Shown here: piece by piece, positions 1 to 7,880 of the stretch
Position numbering within the stretch: the first letter of the stretch is position 1
How the letters are laid out: every line of letters begins with the position of its first letter
Source of the DNA: UBA2965 sp036526135
GTDB taxonomy: Bacteria > Pseudomonadota > Gammaproteobacteria > Pseudomonadales > Azotimanducaceae
Direction of reading: 5' to 3'
NCBI GenBank assembly: GCA_036526135.1
Contig: DATCZA010000033.1
Coordinates: 1-34,605 of the forward strand
Length of the DNA: 34,605 bases
The notes under the pieces: generated by a model
The model's database searches: none
Told to the model about the DNA's origin: nothing
The model's input: the letters and a program-made list of their open reading frames with translations, nothing else
Made by a program: the position numbers and the translations under genes

Positions 1-698
1 TGCCGTTCGTTTCGAAAGTGACGGGCACTAACTTTGCCGAGGAGGCCATGCGCCGGATGCTTGGCGTCCGCCGGGCTACAAAGGTCGACGCTCTAGACCT
101 CGACCACGTGGGCGTCAAGGTCCCGATGTTCTCCTTCTCCCGTCTTGCTGGCGCCGATCCGGTTCTCGGCGTCGAGATGGCCAGCACCGGTGAGGTTGGG
201 TGCATCGGCGAGGACATCCACGAGGCGCTGCTGAAGGGACTCATCGCAACGGGGTTTCTACTACCAAAGCGCGGGGTGCTTCTCTCCCTAGGTCCCTGGG
301 AAGACAAGTTCTGGTTTGCCGATGAAGCGAGGGCACTGAGCGAACAACTTGGTCTGCACCTCTACGCAACCGAAGGCACAGCCGACATGCTGCGAAGCAT
401 CGGTTTGCGCGTCCGCCCCGTCGGCAAAGACGAATCGGACAGACAGTCGATTCGTTGCCTGATGGAAAGCGGCGCAGTCGACCTGGTGATCAACGTGCCA
501 CGAGCCTATGATCAGATGGGTCGTCCCGACGGCTACCTCATCCGGCGGATGGCGATAGACAGCAGCACCCCCCTTCTGACCGACCAGAAGCTGGCTAGAG
601 CCGTCATCGAGGCCATGCTCCAGAAATCGCCAGACGATCTGCACGTGACGGCTCTGGGCGAGACTATCCCCTCGCGCTGGAGCAACGGTTCCGCCTGA
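1..698 (+). CDS. carB: Carbamoyl-phosphate synthase large subunit, C-terminal part (5' truncated by window)
   Basis: The large subunit of carbamoyl-phosphate synthase makes carbamoyl phosphate for pyrimidine and arginine synthesis. The reading frame is open from base 3 (PFVSKVTG...), so the GTG at 18 is internal, not a start. Visible are the end of the second ATP-grasp half (PFVSK), the linker with SFSRLAGADP and LGVEMASTGEV, and then the methylglyoxal-synthase-like allosteric domain (about the last 140 residues) with ATEGTADML, VDLVINVP and IRRMAIDSSTPLLTD. These motifs match the animal CAD/CPS1 and Bacteroidetes style of CarB; E. coli CarB has a different LGPEMRSTGEV linker. Transfer or an ancient paralogue is possible. 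The gene enters from the left edge, so its partner carA cannot be seen. The family is certain; the sub-type is judged from remembered sequences. Confidence 0.93.
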   Translation, partial: PFVSKVTGTNFAEEAMRRMLGVRRATKVDALDLDHVGVKVPMFSFSRLAGADPVLGVEMASTGEVGCIGEDIHEALLKGLIATGFLLPKRGVLLSLGPWEDKFWFADEARALSEQLGLHLYATEGTADMLRSIGLRVRPVGKDESDRQSIRCLMESGAVDLVINVPRAYDQMGRPDGYLIRRMAIDSSTPLLTDQKLARAVIEAMLQKSPDDLHVTALGETIPSRWSNGSA

Positions 699-725
699 CA
701 CCGCTTTGCGCGTAAACTCGCGTGG

Positions 726-1190
726 ATGAGCAACGAACATCGCCCATCCCAGCAAGCAGATCCCAACCATAGCGCCACGGCGTTTGACGAAGCTGCCCCT
801 GAAAGCCGCAGCACCTCGCGTCTCACCCTCATCTGGAACGTCTTCGTCTTCCAGCTGAAGCTCGCCTTCGACGGGATCCGAGACGTCCTGCTGGTGCCGG
901 CCTCATTGATTGCCGCTGTAGCCGGGCTGCTGACGGGTGGCGACGAGCCCGATCGGCACTTCAAGCGCCTGCTCGAATTCGGTCGGCGAACGGAAACGTG
1001 GCTCAACCTGTTTGGTCATCGCCAGGACGGGGAAACGTCCGACGATCTTATCAAGCCGATTCAGGAGCGGGTTTTCGAAACCGCGCGAGACAACCCATGG
1101 CTCAACAAGAAGGGCGGTCAAATCAACCAGCAGCTCGACGGCGTGAACGCGCGATTGGCTCGCAGGTCGGAAAGCGACAGCCCCGATTGA
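726..1190 (+). CDS. Conserved hypothetical small membrane protein
   Basis: This 154-residue protein has no function I can name. After a polar N-terminus (about 40 residues) comes a region with FQLKLAFDGIRD and then one hydrophobic segment at about 59-70 (LLVPASLIAAVAGLL), likely a single membrane helix or membrane-associated hairpin. A charged tail of about 80 residues follows. I recall similar short proteins with an LxxDGxRDxLLxPxSLxAA pattern in gammaproteobacteria, which supports a real gene. It starts 27 bases after carB on the same strand and may be cotranscribed with it. No clear Shine-Dalgarno sequence precedes the ATG. It converges on the DUF1631-like gene with only about 33 bases between. 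Confidence 0.7.
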   Translation: MSNEHRPSQQADPNHSATAFDEAAPESRSTSRLTLIWNVFVFQLKLAFDGIRDVLLVPASLIAAVAGLLTGGDEPDRHFKRLLEFGRRTETWLNLFGHRQDGETSDDLIKPIQERVFETARDNPWLNKKGGQINQQLDGVNARLARRSESDSPD

Positions 1191-1223
1191 GGCCCGTAGC
1201 CCCGCGCAATTGAGCGCGAGTCA

Positions 1224-1835
1224 TCAGCCGTTGAGAACCTGCGACACCTCGCTGGTAGAAAGATAGCCGGCTTCGTAGAGCAAACGATTGGCCTGCCCGT
1301 AAATTCCGCCCATGCGATCCAGCACGAAGCGCCCGAAGAGATCGTGGACGATCTCCACGGAGCGGGCGTCGAACTTCAATGATCGGCACGAGACCACGAA
1401 GCAGTGGGAAATGTGATACGGGCTGATGGGCAGGTGGGCGGGAGCGAAGTCCTGCTCCTGCGCGAAGGACGTCCGCTCGGCAAGGGTCTTCAAGAGCACG
1501 TTGAAGTGGGACGTGCACTTTTCCGCCACGGCGTGAGCCAGGAGCGCAAACTCATCTTCGTTGCGAGACGGCGGATCCATGACGCTGAACCACGCCTCGA
1601 CGTTCTTCTCCATGCGGTTGGCAAAGTTCTGCACGAGCTGTCCGCGCCGGTAGCGCATCTCCCTCATGAGCTCGAAGCAGCGCCTGTGCTCCCGTTCGGC
1701 GTCGTCACCGAAGGCGAGCTCGAAAAGCCCGTCCTCCATATTGAGATAGAAGCCGTCTATGAGGTGTAGAAGCTCGCCTGTGGCGTTGTGATGAACATTG
1801 GTGAATACGTTGCGGGGATCGTACTGCTGATCCAT
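1224..1835 (-). CDS. Stand-alone DUF1631-like protein
   Basis: The protein has 203 residues and unknown function. Two stretches resemble the N-terminal part of the DUF1631 family. One, near residues 30-70, has DGLFELAF, then CFELMREMRYRRGQLVQNF. The other, near 140-200, has ISPYHISHCF, HDLFGRFVLDRMGGIYGQANRLLYEAGYL. DUF1631 proteins are usually 600-800 residues long, so this is either a short relative or a truncated copy. It has a clean ATG and no obvious decayed tail. It lies 104 bases downstream of gspM on the same strand and could be read from the secretion operon, but nothing ties it to secretion. The family call rests on pattern memory, so confidence is moderate. Confidence 0.65.
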   Translation of the reverse strand: MDQQYDPRNVFTNVHHNATGELLHLIDGFYLNMEDGLFELAFGDDAEREHRRCFELMREMRYRRGQLVQNFANRMEKNVEAWFSVMDPPSRNEDEFALLAHAVAEKCTSHFNVLLKTLAERTSFAQEQDFAPAHLPISPYHISHCFVVSCRSLKFDARSVEIVHDLFGRFVLDRMGGIYGQANRLLYEAGYLSTSEVSQVLNG

Positions 1836-1874
1836 CGCGCCCTCCGGTTAGTGTCCCTGCAAGGAAGTCTATGC

Positions 1875-1912
1875 AGGCGGGATCGGGAAAACGTTGACCC
1901 ACTCACCCGCCT
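1875..1912 (-). other. Inverted repeat downstream of gspM (possible transcript-end hairpin)
   Basis: AGGCGGG at 1875-1881 pairs with CCCGCCT at 1906-1912, with a possible inner GGG/CCC pairing. It sits between gspM and the DUF1631-like gene. No T-run follows on the minus strand, so it is not a standard intrinsic terminator. It could stabilise an mRNA end or be chance in GC-rich DNA. Confidence 0.25.
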
Positions 1913-1939
1913 TCATGTGATTTGGCTCGTAATTCCGCC

Positions 1940-2443
1940 TCAACGCAAGCGCAGCTGCGCGTTCACGTAGCCGGGCCGGCCATCGGCGTCCAGGGATATC
2001 CGCTGAACGCTGACAGCATTGGTCTCCTGCAGCCGGTGCAGCCACCTGATCACGGCGTTGAATTCCTGACCCTGCAGCACGACGCTCACGGCACCGTTTG
2101 ACTCGGGCTGCAGGCGGCTCAGCACCAGACCTTCGGCCTGGGCCGCGGTGGTGACCGTCGGCAGCAGCGAGCGCTGGGCCCGATTGCCCTGCTGCCCCTT
2201 GGCGGCAGACCGTGCCCGCGACTCGTTCGCCTGCATCCACTCGAGCAGGGAATGGGCGTTCTGGTAGCGGTTGTCCTCCACCGCCCGCCAGTCGCTCAGC
2301 GGCTTCCAGACGCCGGCCCAGAGCACCGTGAGCACCACGGCAAAGACGAGCCAGCCTATGATCACGCGCTCGTTGGGCTCACGTCCCGCGTACCACTGTC
2401 CGACTGACGACCGGGCGAAGCCCTTGTTCACGTTCTCCAGCAT
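1940..2443 (-). CDS. gspM: Type II secretion system protein GspM
   Basis: GspM is a bitopic inner-membrane protein of the type II secretion assembly platform. It binds GspL and helps connect the GspE ATPase to the pseudopilus. The 167-residue protein has a short cytoplasmic N-terminus, one membrane helix at about 29-46 (IIGWLVFAVVLTVLWAGV), and a periplasmic region whose last 70 residues form the ferredoxin-like fold expected of the family, including WLHRLQETNAVSVQRISLD. Its ATG overlaps the TAA of gspL (TAATG), with a GGAGGAG ribosome site inside the end of gspL, so the two are probably translationally coupled. The assignment rests on topology, length and position after gspL, because GspM sequences are poorly conserved. 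No gspN follows. Confidence 0.9.
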   Translation of the reverse strand: MLENVNKGFARSSVGQWYAGREPNERVIIGWLVFAVVLTVLWAGVWKPLSDWRAVEDNRYQNAHSLLEWMQANESRARSAAKGQQGNRAQRSLLPTVTTAAQAEGLVLSRLQPESNGAVSVVLQGQEFNAVIRWLHRLQETNAVSVQRISLDADGRPGYVNAQLRLR

Positions 2444-3687
2444 TACGCTCCTCCTACTCTCAGGCGCACTCGCACCCCACCTTCCTGCTGCTCGGCGGAC
2501 GTGATGCCCGCGTTCAGCCCACGATCCTTGATCGCCGTCTGAAGCGACTCCGCATCGTCGTAGCTCCTCACGATGAGGTCGGCGCCCAGCTCATCCCGTG
2601 CATCGTTGTAGTTGAGCCCGGTGACCGTCGCGCCCTGCCCCAATGCCGCTGACAGCTCAGCGAGATACTCGGTGAATCCGAGACCTTCTCCGCCGGCGCG
2701 CACGCCGAGCTTTGCCTGCATCTGCCGTCGCACATTGGTGATCCGCCGCTCCTGGGGGTAGATGTCCCTGTAAAGGGCCTCGCTTTCGGCCTGCAGCCGG
2801 TCGGCCTGGGCGCCGGCCCACAAACCTTCGACGATCATGGCGATGATGCCCACGCCGGCCCAGGCGGCCGCGAGCGCGGCCACGCCCTGCCAGCGCGCCC
2901 AAACGGGGTTGACGGGCCTTTTCGGGAGGTAAGCGCCCTGCAGCAGATTGACCCCGTCTCCGTCGGCCAGCCAGCGGTTCGCGAGGTAAGCAAGGGTTGA
3001 ACCGGCTTCCGCGTCCTCATCATCGCCGGTCAGGACGGTGAGGCCTTCGAGCCGTTCGAGCTCGAAATCCAGTGCGGCCGGATCGCCGTTCACGAGCAGC
3101 AGCTTGTCTGCCGTCAGGCTTTCGAGCGCCATCATCAGATTCGAGCGGTCGACGGTGGCGGATTGATCGAGCGTCTTCAGCAATGCCCGCCGAGCCTCGA
3201 GGAGCACGCTCACCTGTCCCTCAGCCGCCGGCAGCAGCTCGGCTTCCGCGGTCATGTGCCCGGGAGAGAGGCCGATCTCCGAAAGGCAGACGAGCCAGTC
3301 CTCGAGCAGAGAACGGTCCACCAGACAGCAGCGGACGGGCTCGCCGCGCTGGATCTCACCGGCAGCCAGATGCATGGCCTCGATGTCCGTGGCGACGAAC
3401 TCCTCCACCACGAAGGGCAGCGCCCGGCGGATCTGCCCCGCGCTCCGGCCAGGCACCTCACAGGAAACGCCGAGCACGTAATCGCCGGGGACGATGACGA
3501 CGAGATTGTCCGCCGTCTGGAGCCAGTCTGTCTCCGGATCGACGAGCTCCGCGAGCCCGCGCAGATCGGTCTGACCGTTCGCTCGGATAGAGCCGTCGTC
3601 CTCGGTAATCAGCCACTCGGCCTCGAGGTGGTAGCCCTCGTCATCGCGCGTTGCCGGCGAGAGCGCTCGAATGAACAGCTTTGGCAT
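2443..3687 (-). CDS. gspL: Type II secretion system protein GspL
   Basis: GspL anchors the GspE ATPase to the inner membrane in type II secretion. The 414-residue protein has an actin-like cytoplasmic domain over about the first 260 residues (LVVIVPGDYVLGVSCEVPG and RRALPFVVEEFVATDIEAMH are typical GspL motifs). One membrane helix at about 268-290 (VAALAAAWAGVGIIAMIVEGL) and a periplasmic ferredoxin-like domain follow. A 61-base gap separates it from gspK, the largest gap inside the cluster, so it could have a minor promoter of its own, though none is obvious. It overlaps gspM by one base. Length and architecture are normal. Confidence 0.93.
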   Translation of the reverse strand: MPKLFIRALSPATRDDEGYHLEAEWLITEDDGSIRANGQTDLRGLAELVDPETDWLQTADNLVVIVPGDYVLGVSCEVPGRSAGQIRRALPFVVEEFVATDIEAMHLAAGEIQRGEPVRCCLVDRSLLEDWLVCLSEIGLSPGHMTAEAELLPAAEGQVSVLLEARRALLKTLDQSATVDRSNLMMALESLTADKLLLVNGDPAALDFELERLEGLTVLTGDDEDAEAGSTLAYLANRWLADGDGVNLLQGAYLPKRPVNPVWARWQGVAALAAAWAGVGIIAMIVEGLWAGAQADRLQAESEALYRDIYPQERRITNVRRQMQAKLGVRAGGEGLGFTEYLAELSAALGQGATVTGLNYNDARDELGADLIVRSYDDAESLQTAIKDRGLNAGITSAEQQEGGVRVRLRVGGA

Positions 3688-3748
3688 TTACTTGGCTCCG
3701 GTCTTGGTGTTTGACTTCATACGTTTTCCTGGTCGGAAGCAGCGCTCC

Positions 3749-4720
3749 TCAACCTTCCTCCTCCTCGAAGCGGGATCTGAAGTCCCGGCCGAAATCACGG
3801 GCGATCAGCGTCATCGAGCCGTCGTTGGGATCGCGATGGACGATGGACGCAAGCTCGGCCCGGGTCTCTCCCACCTCCGCCCTCACCTGCACCTCGAAAT
3901 ACTCGCTCACCACGCTCAGGACGCCCGCGGAGCCGGCAAGCTCCGGAAACTCCTCGGTCACCTCGCCCACTTCCTCGTAGCTGCGTTCGGACATCACAAA
4001 GCTTTCCATCTGGGCCGGCGCGAGATCGGGGCTCAGCGCGGCAAGGGCATCTGCGCTTGCCGTGTTCACGTTGAGCCGCAGCTCGTCGGATGGCAGAAGG
4101 CAGGCGCTGCCTCGCAGGGCCTCGACAAAGTCCAATGACGCATCCTTGAGCAGCATCAGCTCCGAGATGTGTCCCGCCATGCGGTTGGCCGTCCGATAGG
4201 CCGTATCATCCAGCAGATAGCTCGCGTCCTCCGCGCCGAATCCGGAAACTTCCTCGTCCGCGTCGACCCAGTCCCGCCAGGTGTCCGCCATGGCGTCAGG
4301 TACCCCCGCGTTGCGCAACAGGGTCTTCAGGCGATTCAGATTGTCCTCGGTCTGGGCACCGGCGAGGCTGTTGAGGTTGAAGCAGCCGTTCAGGTCGCGG
4401 ATCTGCACTTCCAGCAGCCCGTCCTCGATCTCGAAAGGCGCCAGCGGCTGAGCCCAGGCTTCCTGCAGGTTGTCCGATCCGGGACCGGTGTCGCTCCAGT
4501 CCTCGTAAAGGACCTGCCGTGCGAACGCTTCCGCGCCCAGGGCGTATGCCAGGGCCTGGTCGTGCATGAAGGTGTGCCGGACCTGGGCCACCGTGAGGCC
4601 GTGACGGCCCACCATCTGATAGCCCAGTGCAGAGAGCAGCGCCAGAATCAGCAGTATGCTGAGCAGCACGACGCCGCGGCTTCGCGACGGCGGATGGCTC
4701 ACACGCTGGGGACGGTCCAT
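3749..4720 (-). CDS. gspK: Type II secretion system minor pseudopilin GspK
   Basis: GspK is the large minor pseudopilin at the tip of the type II pseudopilus, in complex with GspI and GspJ. The 323-residue protein begins with a short basic leader and a class III prepilin-like helix (RGVVLLSILLILALLSALGYQ). It has leucine where other pseudopilins have Glu at +5, which is characteristic of GspK. The globular part shows the family motifs DLNGCFNLNSL (about residue 110) and WRDWVDADEEVSGFGAEDASYL. Its start lies 22 bases inside gspJ, indicating coupling. The leader would need cleavage by a prepilin peptidase (GspO/PilD) that is not in this window. Confidence 0.95.
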   Translation of the reverse strand: MDRPQRVSHPPSRSRGVVLLSILLILALLSALGYQMVGRHGLTVAQVRHTFMHDQALAYALGAEAFARQVLYEDWSDTGPGSDNLQEAWAQPLAPFEIEDGLLEVQIRDLNGCFNLNSLAGAQTEDNLNRLKTLLRNAGVPDAMADTWRDWVDADEEVSGFGAEDASYLLDDTAYRTANRMAGHISELMLLKDASLDFVEALRGSACLLPSDELRLNVNTASADALAALSPDLAPAQMESFVMSERSYEEVGEVTEEFPELAGSAGVLSVVSEYFEVQVRAEVGETRAELASIVHRDPNDGSMTLIARDFGRDFRSRFEEEEG

Positions 4721-5325
4721 AGCCTTTCCACGATGCCAAATGGGTTCAGGTCGATGCGCATCATGATCGCGCCCAGGCTCGAGCCGGACTCACTGTCCGA
4801 GCGGTCCAGCAGCGGCCAGAAACTGTGCTCGTTGCCGTCGAGGTCCACGGCAAAGAACTCGATCTGCTCCACGCCGCGCAGAAGCTGCTGCAGGTTGGGC
4901 TCCGTATCCGCCGCGCGGTCGAGCACCGGCCAGTAAGCGCGGTAAAGGTCGCCGTCCTGCATCATGTAGGTCACCCGCTGGAGCTCTGCGCGACGGCGGC
5001 CAAGGGGGTTCCGCCAGCCGGTTCGAGTGAATTCCATCAAACCGTCTGCGCCGATCATGAGCGGATCCATGGGGTCGCCCAGCTGATCGCGCACGCCGCG
5101 GCTGCTGACCTGCATCACGTCGCGCTGAATGATCTCCATGGCGCGCTGGATCTCGGCCAGGCGCTCGCCACGCTCGCTCAGAATCTGCTGGTTGCCGAGC
5201 ACCCGACCGACGATCTGGCTGGCCACCACGCCCAGCACGGCGAAAACACTGAATACCACCAGCATTTCCAGGAGGGTGAAGCCATCCTGCCGCCGTGCCG
5301 TGAGTGGAGCTATCCAAGCCGACAT
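4699..5325 (-). CDS. gspJ: Type II secretion system minor pseudopilin GspJ
   Basis: GspJ is a minor pseudopilin that forms the tip complex with GspI and GspK. The 208-residue protein has the class III prepilin signal RRQDGFTLLEMLVVFSVFAVLG at about residues 11-32, with the conserved Glu at +5 after the cleavage glycine. The globular domain has the usual GspJ features: ERLAEIQRAMEIIQRDVMQ followed by GLMEFTRTGWRNP, a strong family motif. It overlaps gspI by one base and gspK by 22 bases. Nothing looks damaged. Confidence 0.95.
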   Translation of the reverse strand: MSAWIAPLTARRQDGFTLLEMLVVFSVFAVLGVVASQIVGRVLGNQQILSERGERLAEIQRAMEIIQRDVMQVSSRGVRDQLGDPMDPLMIGADGLMEFTRTGWRNPLGRRRAELQRVTYMMQDGDLYRAYWPVLDRAADTEPNLQQLLRGVEQIEFFAVDLDGNEHSFWPLLDRSDSESGSSLGAIMMRIDLNPFGIVERLWTVPSV

Positions 5326-5708
5326 CAGTAGCGCCCCAGGAAGGCCACGACGTGGTCCAGAGGTCCGACCTCCCCCGACTCCGTCGCCTCGAACACCGTG
5401 ATCTCCACGCGACGCAGCCAGGGATGCGTGGTGTCGGCCACGTCGACTTCAAGACGCCACTCCCGATCCCCCATGAATACCCGTTCGCGATCAAGGCCGG
5501 TGGCCAGAACCTCGTCGGCGGCCAGCTGGGCCAGGCGCATGCGGTTCAGATGATTGTCCGCCACCCAATGGGCCATGGTGCGTCGCTCCATGCCGAACAT
5601 CTGGCTGGAGACGTCGCCGACGCGAGTGGTGATGGTGAATCCCATCACGGCGAAGACCACCAGCGCCACGAGGACCTCGACCAGGGTGAATCCGCGCTGC
5701 CCCATCAA
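5325..5708 (-). CDS. gspI: Type II secretion system minor pseudopilin GspI
   Basis: GspI is a minor pseudopilin that, with GspJ and GspK, starts pseudopilus assembly. The 127-residue product has a very short leader ending at the cleavage glycine of QRGFTLVEVLVALVVFAVMG, with Glu at +5. It continues with HWVADNHLNRMRL, a family hallmark (typically W-A-NxL). Its start overlaps the gspH stop by four bases and its end overlaps gspJ by one, the tight packing typical of a gsp operon. Length is normal. Confidence 0.95.
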   Translation of the reverse strand: MMGQRGFTLVEVLVALVVFAVMGFTITTRVGDVSSQMFGMERRTMAHWVADNHLNRMRLAQLAADEVLATGLDRERVFMGDREWRLEVDVADTTHPWLRRVEITVFEATESGEVGPLDHVVAFLGRY

Positions 5709-6253
5709 GCCTCTCCGATCTCGCTGGACCTGGAGGCGCGCGCGCGCGCGAGCCCGTCTGAGCTGACGACCCAGGGGTCACGAGCGTCGCCGAACTCGAG
5801 ATAGACGGTGAACGGCGTGATCTCGCCGGAGGAGAACACCAGGATCTGCGGCAGCCTCTCTCCGTCCGCGAAGGGCAACTCCCCTACCCCCTCGGTTTCC
5901 AGCCGCAGGCTCACGTGCTCGGGAACGTCGATGACGTCGAACGGGCGCCGGGACTGATCTTCCCACTCGCCCTCTTCGGGCCGATACTCGGCGAACCGAT
6001 ACGCCTGCTCGTCCACGTAGATGCCCCATTCGCGATTGCGGGTCAGCGCCTGCTGACGGGCGAGCTCCACGCGGTAAGCCATTGTCTGGGCGAGCCCTTT
6101 GATCTCCTGCTGAGTGTCTGCGCCCGTGAAACCCAGTACGACCACACCGGTGAGGATCCCGACCAGGCTCACCACCACGAGCAGCTCCAGCAGGGTGAAG
6201 CCGCGCTGACGGACCGCCGGCCGGCTAAAGATCCTCGAAGAAGATGTCGGCAT
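5705..6253 (-). CDS. gspH: Type II secretion system minor pseudopilin GspH
   Basis: GspH is a minor pseudopilin linking the tip complex to the major pseudopilin fibre. I place the start at the ATG ending at 6253, because a GGAGAGG ribosome site lies just upstream and the prepilin signal QRGFTLLELLVVVSLVGILTG then begins about 16 residues in. The frame stays open upstream to 6550, but that part is a shadow of gspG. The product has 182 residues; the globular part includes LAQTMAYRVELARQQALTRNREWGI, expected of GspH, and an RPFDVIDVP segment. The gene overlaps gspG by 29 bases and gspI by four. Confidence 0.92.
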   Translation of the reverse strand: MPTSSSRIFSRPAVRQRGFTLLELLVVVSLVGILTGVVVLGFTGADTQQEIKGLAQTMAYRVELARQQALTRNREWGIYVDEQAYRFAEYRPEEGEWEDQSRRPFDVIDVPEHVSLRLETEGVGELPFADGERLPQILVFSSGEITPFTVYLEFGDARDPWVVSSDGLARARASRSSEIGEA

Positions 6254-6656
6254 TGAGTCCCTCTCCGCCTTCCTGGCCGTCTGCGCCGTACGAGTAAAGC
6301 GCAAAGCCCTCCTCGGTGCGCTCGTAGACGTAGGGAGAGCCCCAGGGATCCGCGGGAAGCTTCTTGATGTAGCCCTCGGGGTTGTAGTTCTTGGGCTCCG
6401 GGAACCCCGTGGGCTTGGACTCCAGGGCTTCCAGGCCCTGGTCTGTGGACGGGTACTGGAAGTTGTCCAGCCGATAGATGTCAAGAGCGTTGGCCAGGGA
6501 CCGGATGTCGCTCTGGGCCGCCGTGACGCGCGCCTGGTCGGGCCGGCCAAGCAGGTTCGGGACGATGACGGCGCCCAGGATGCCGATGATGACCACCACC
6601 ACCAGCACCTCGATCAGCGTGAAACCCGCAATCCTTGCTTTCATCTTCACCGTCAC
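6225..6656 (-). CDS. gspG: Type II secretion system major pseudopilin GspG
   Basis: GspG is the main subunit of the type II pseudopilus. The 143-residue protein has the class III signal and hydrophobic helix AGFTLIEVLVVVVIIGILGA, with Glu +5. The conserved segments DNFQYPSTDQGLEAL, YIKKLPADPWGSPYVY and LYSYGADGQEGGEG include the calcium-site loop near the C-terminus. The likely start is a GTG that overlaps the gspF stop codon (GTGA); an in-frame ATG four codons later is an alternative. All conserved parts are present. Confidence 0.97.
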   Translation of the reverse strand: MTVKMKARIAGFTLIEVLVVVVIIGILGAVIVPNLLGRPDQARVTAAQSDIRSLANALDIYRLDNFQYPSTDQGLEALESKPTGFPEPKNYNPEGYIKKLPADPWGSPYVYERTEEGFALYSYGADGQEGGEGLNADIFFEDL

Positions 6657-7873
6657 ACCAGCTGGTTCATGTTGAGTATGGGCAGCAGAATAGCCATCAC
6701 GATGAACATGACAAGGCCCCCCATCACAACCAGCATCAGCGGTTCGAAAAGTCTCACAAGGGTTGTGACGATCCGCTCAACCTCAGTCTGCTGATAAATG
6801 GCCACCTTTTCGAGCATGCTGTCGAGCTCGCCGCTGGACTCGCCGCTGGCCACCATGTGCAGCAGCATGGGCGGGAAATGCCCCACACCCTCCAGCGCCG
6901 CCCTGAGGCTCGTTCCTTCGCTCACACGCTGGGTTGAGTCGGCAAGCCGCCGCTTGAGCCACGCATTGGAAACCACCTCGCTGGCGATGTTCATGGCCTC
7001 TACGAGCGGCACCCCGCTGCTGGTCAGGATGCTCAAGGTATTTGCGTAACGGGCCGCGTTGCTGCTCCTCGTGATGCGGCTCACGAGGGGCATGAAGAGC
7101 TTCTGCCGGTCCCAGGCCAGACGGATGGGCGGCTGGGCGAGCGCCCATCGAATCCCAGCAACCACCAGTCCCACCAAGGCGATGAGCGCCCACCAGTAAT
7201 CCCGTGCCAGTTCTGAGGTAGCGATGAGGAAACGGGTGCTGGCCGGCAGCCCCTGCCCCATGTTCTCGAGCACGCTGACCATGTCTGGCACCACGTAGAC
7301 CATCAGCGCGCCGACGATGCCGAAGGCCAGAAGGGTCAGCACCGCCGGATAGAGCATGGCCATTTCCACGTCCCGGCGGGCCTCGAACTGCCGCTCCGTG
7401 TAGTTGGCGAGGTTATCGAGCACCTTGTCGAGATGCCCCGACTGCTCGCCGGCGGCAACCGTGGAGCGGTACATCTCGGAAAAGCTGCTACGGTAGCTGG
7501 CGAGGCTCGAGGCCAGCGAGTGGCCTTCCAGCACTCTCGAGCGAATGCCCATGACCAGGGAGCGTATGTGCTGCTTTTCGGACTGCTGGGCCACCGCCTG
7601 CAGAGCCTCTTCGACCGGCAGCCCGGCCGCGATGAGGGTGGCGAGCTGACGGGTGAACAGCACGCGGTCCAGCGGTCCGATCCGACGCGGCAGCTTAAAG
7701 GAGAAACCCTCTCCCGGTTTCTTGACGGCGCGTTCCCCGGCGGCTTCCACGCCGAGGGGAACCAGACCCTGGTCGCGCAGCAGCTGACGGATCTGGCGGA
7801 CGCTGTCCGCCTCCAGGACGCCCTTGCGTTGGCGCCCTCTGGGATCAAGCGCTGTGTACTCGAATGCCGCCAT
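6653..7873 (-). CDS. gspF: Type II secretion system inner membrane protein GspF
   Basis: GspF is the polytopic platform protein at the base of the pseudopilus. At 406 residues it has the standard length. It carries two repeats of the T2SSF domain: the first near 70-195, with FTRQLATLIAAGLPVEEALQ and VVAAGEQSGHLDKVL-type motifs (here TVAAGEQSGHLDKVLDNLA); the second near 270-395, with RYANTLSILTSSGVPLVEAM and MVASGESSGELDSMLEKVA. Three membrane helices are visible, including the last one that ends the protein. It starts seven bases after gspE stops and overlaps gspG by four. Complete and intact. Confidence 0.97.
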   Translation of the reverse strand: MAAFEYTALDPRGRQRKGVLEADSVRQIRQLLRDQGLVPLGVEAAGERAVKKPGEGFSFKLPRRIGPLDRVLFTRQLATLIAAGLPVEEALQAVAQQSEKQHIRSLVMGIRSRVLEGHSLASSLASYRSSFSEMYRSTVAAGEQSGHLDKVLDNLANYTERQFEARRDVEMAMLYPAVLTLLAFGIVGALMVYVVPDMVSVLENMGQGLPASTRFLIATSELARDYWWALIALVGLVVAGIRWALAQPPIRLAWDRQKLFMPLVSRITRSSNAARYANTLSILTSSGVPLVEAMNIASEVVSNAWLKRRLADSTQRVSEGTSLRAALEGVGHFPPMLLHMVASGESSGELDSMLEKVAIYQQTEVERIVTTLVRLFEPLMLVVMGGLVMFIVMAILLPILNMNQLV

Positions 7874-7880
7874 GTCGGGG

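Noticed and set aside
5010..5040. tRNA T-loop-like GGTTCGAGT
   Set aside because: It lies inside gspJ in a conserved motif and no acceptor or anticodon stem can be formed around it.
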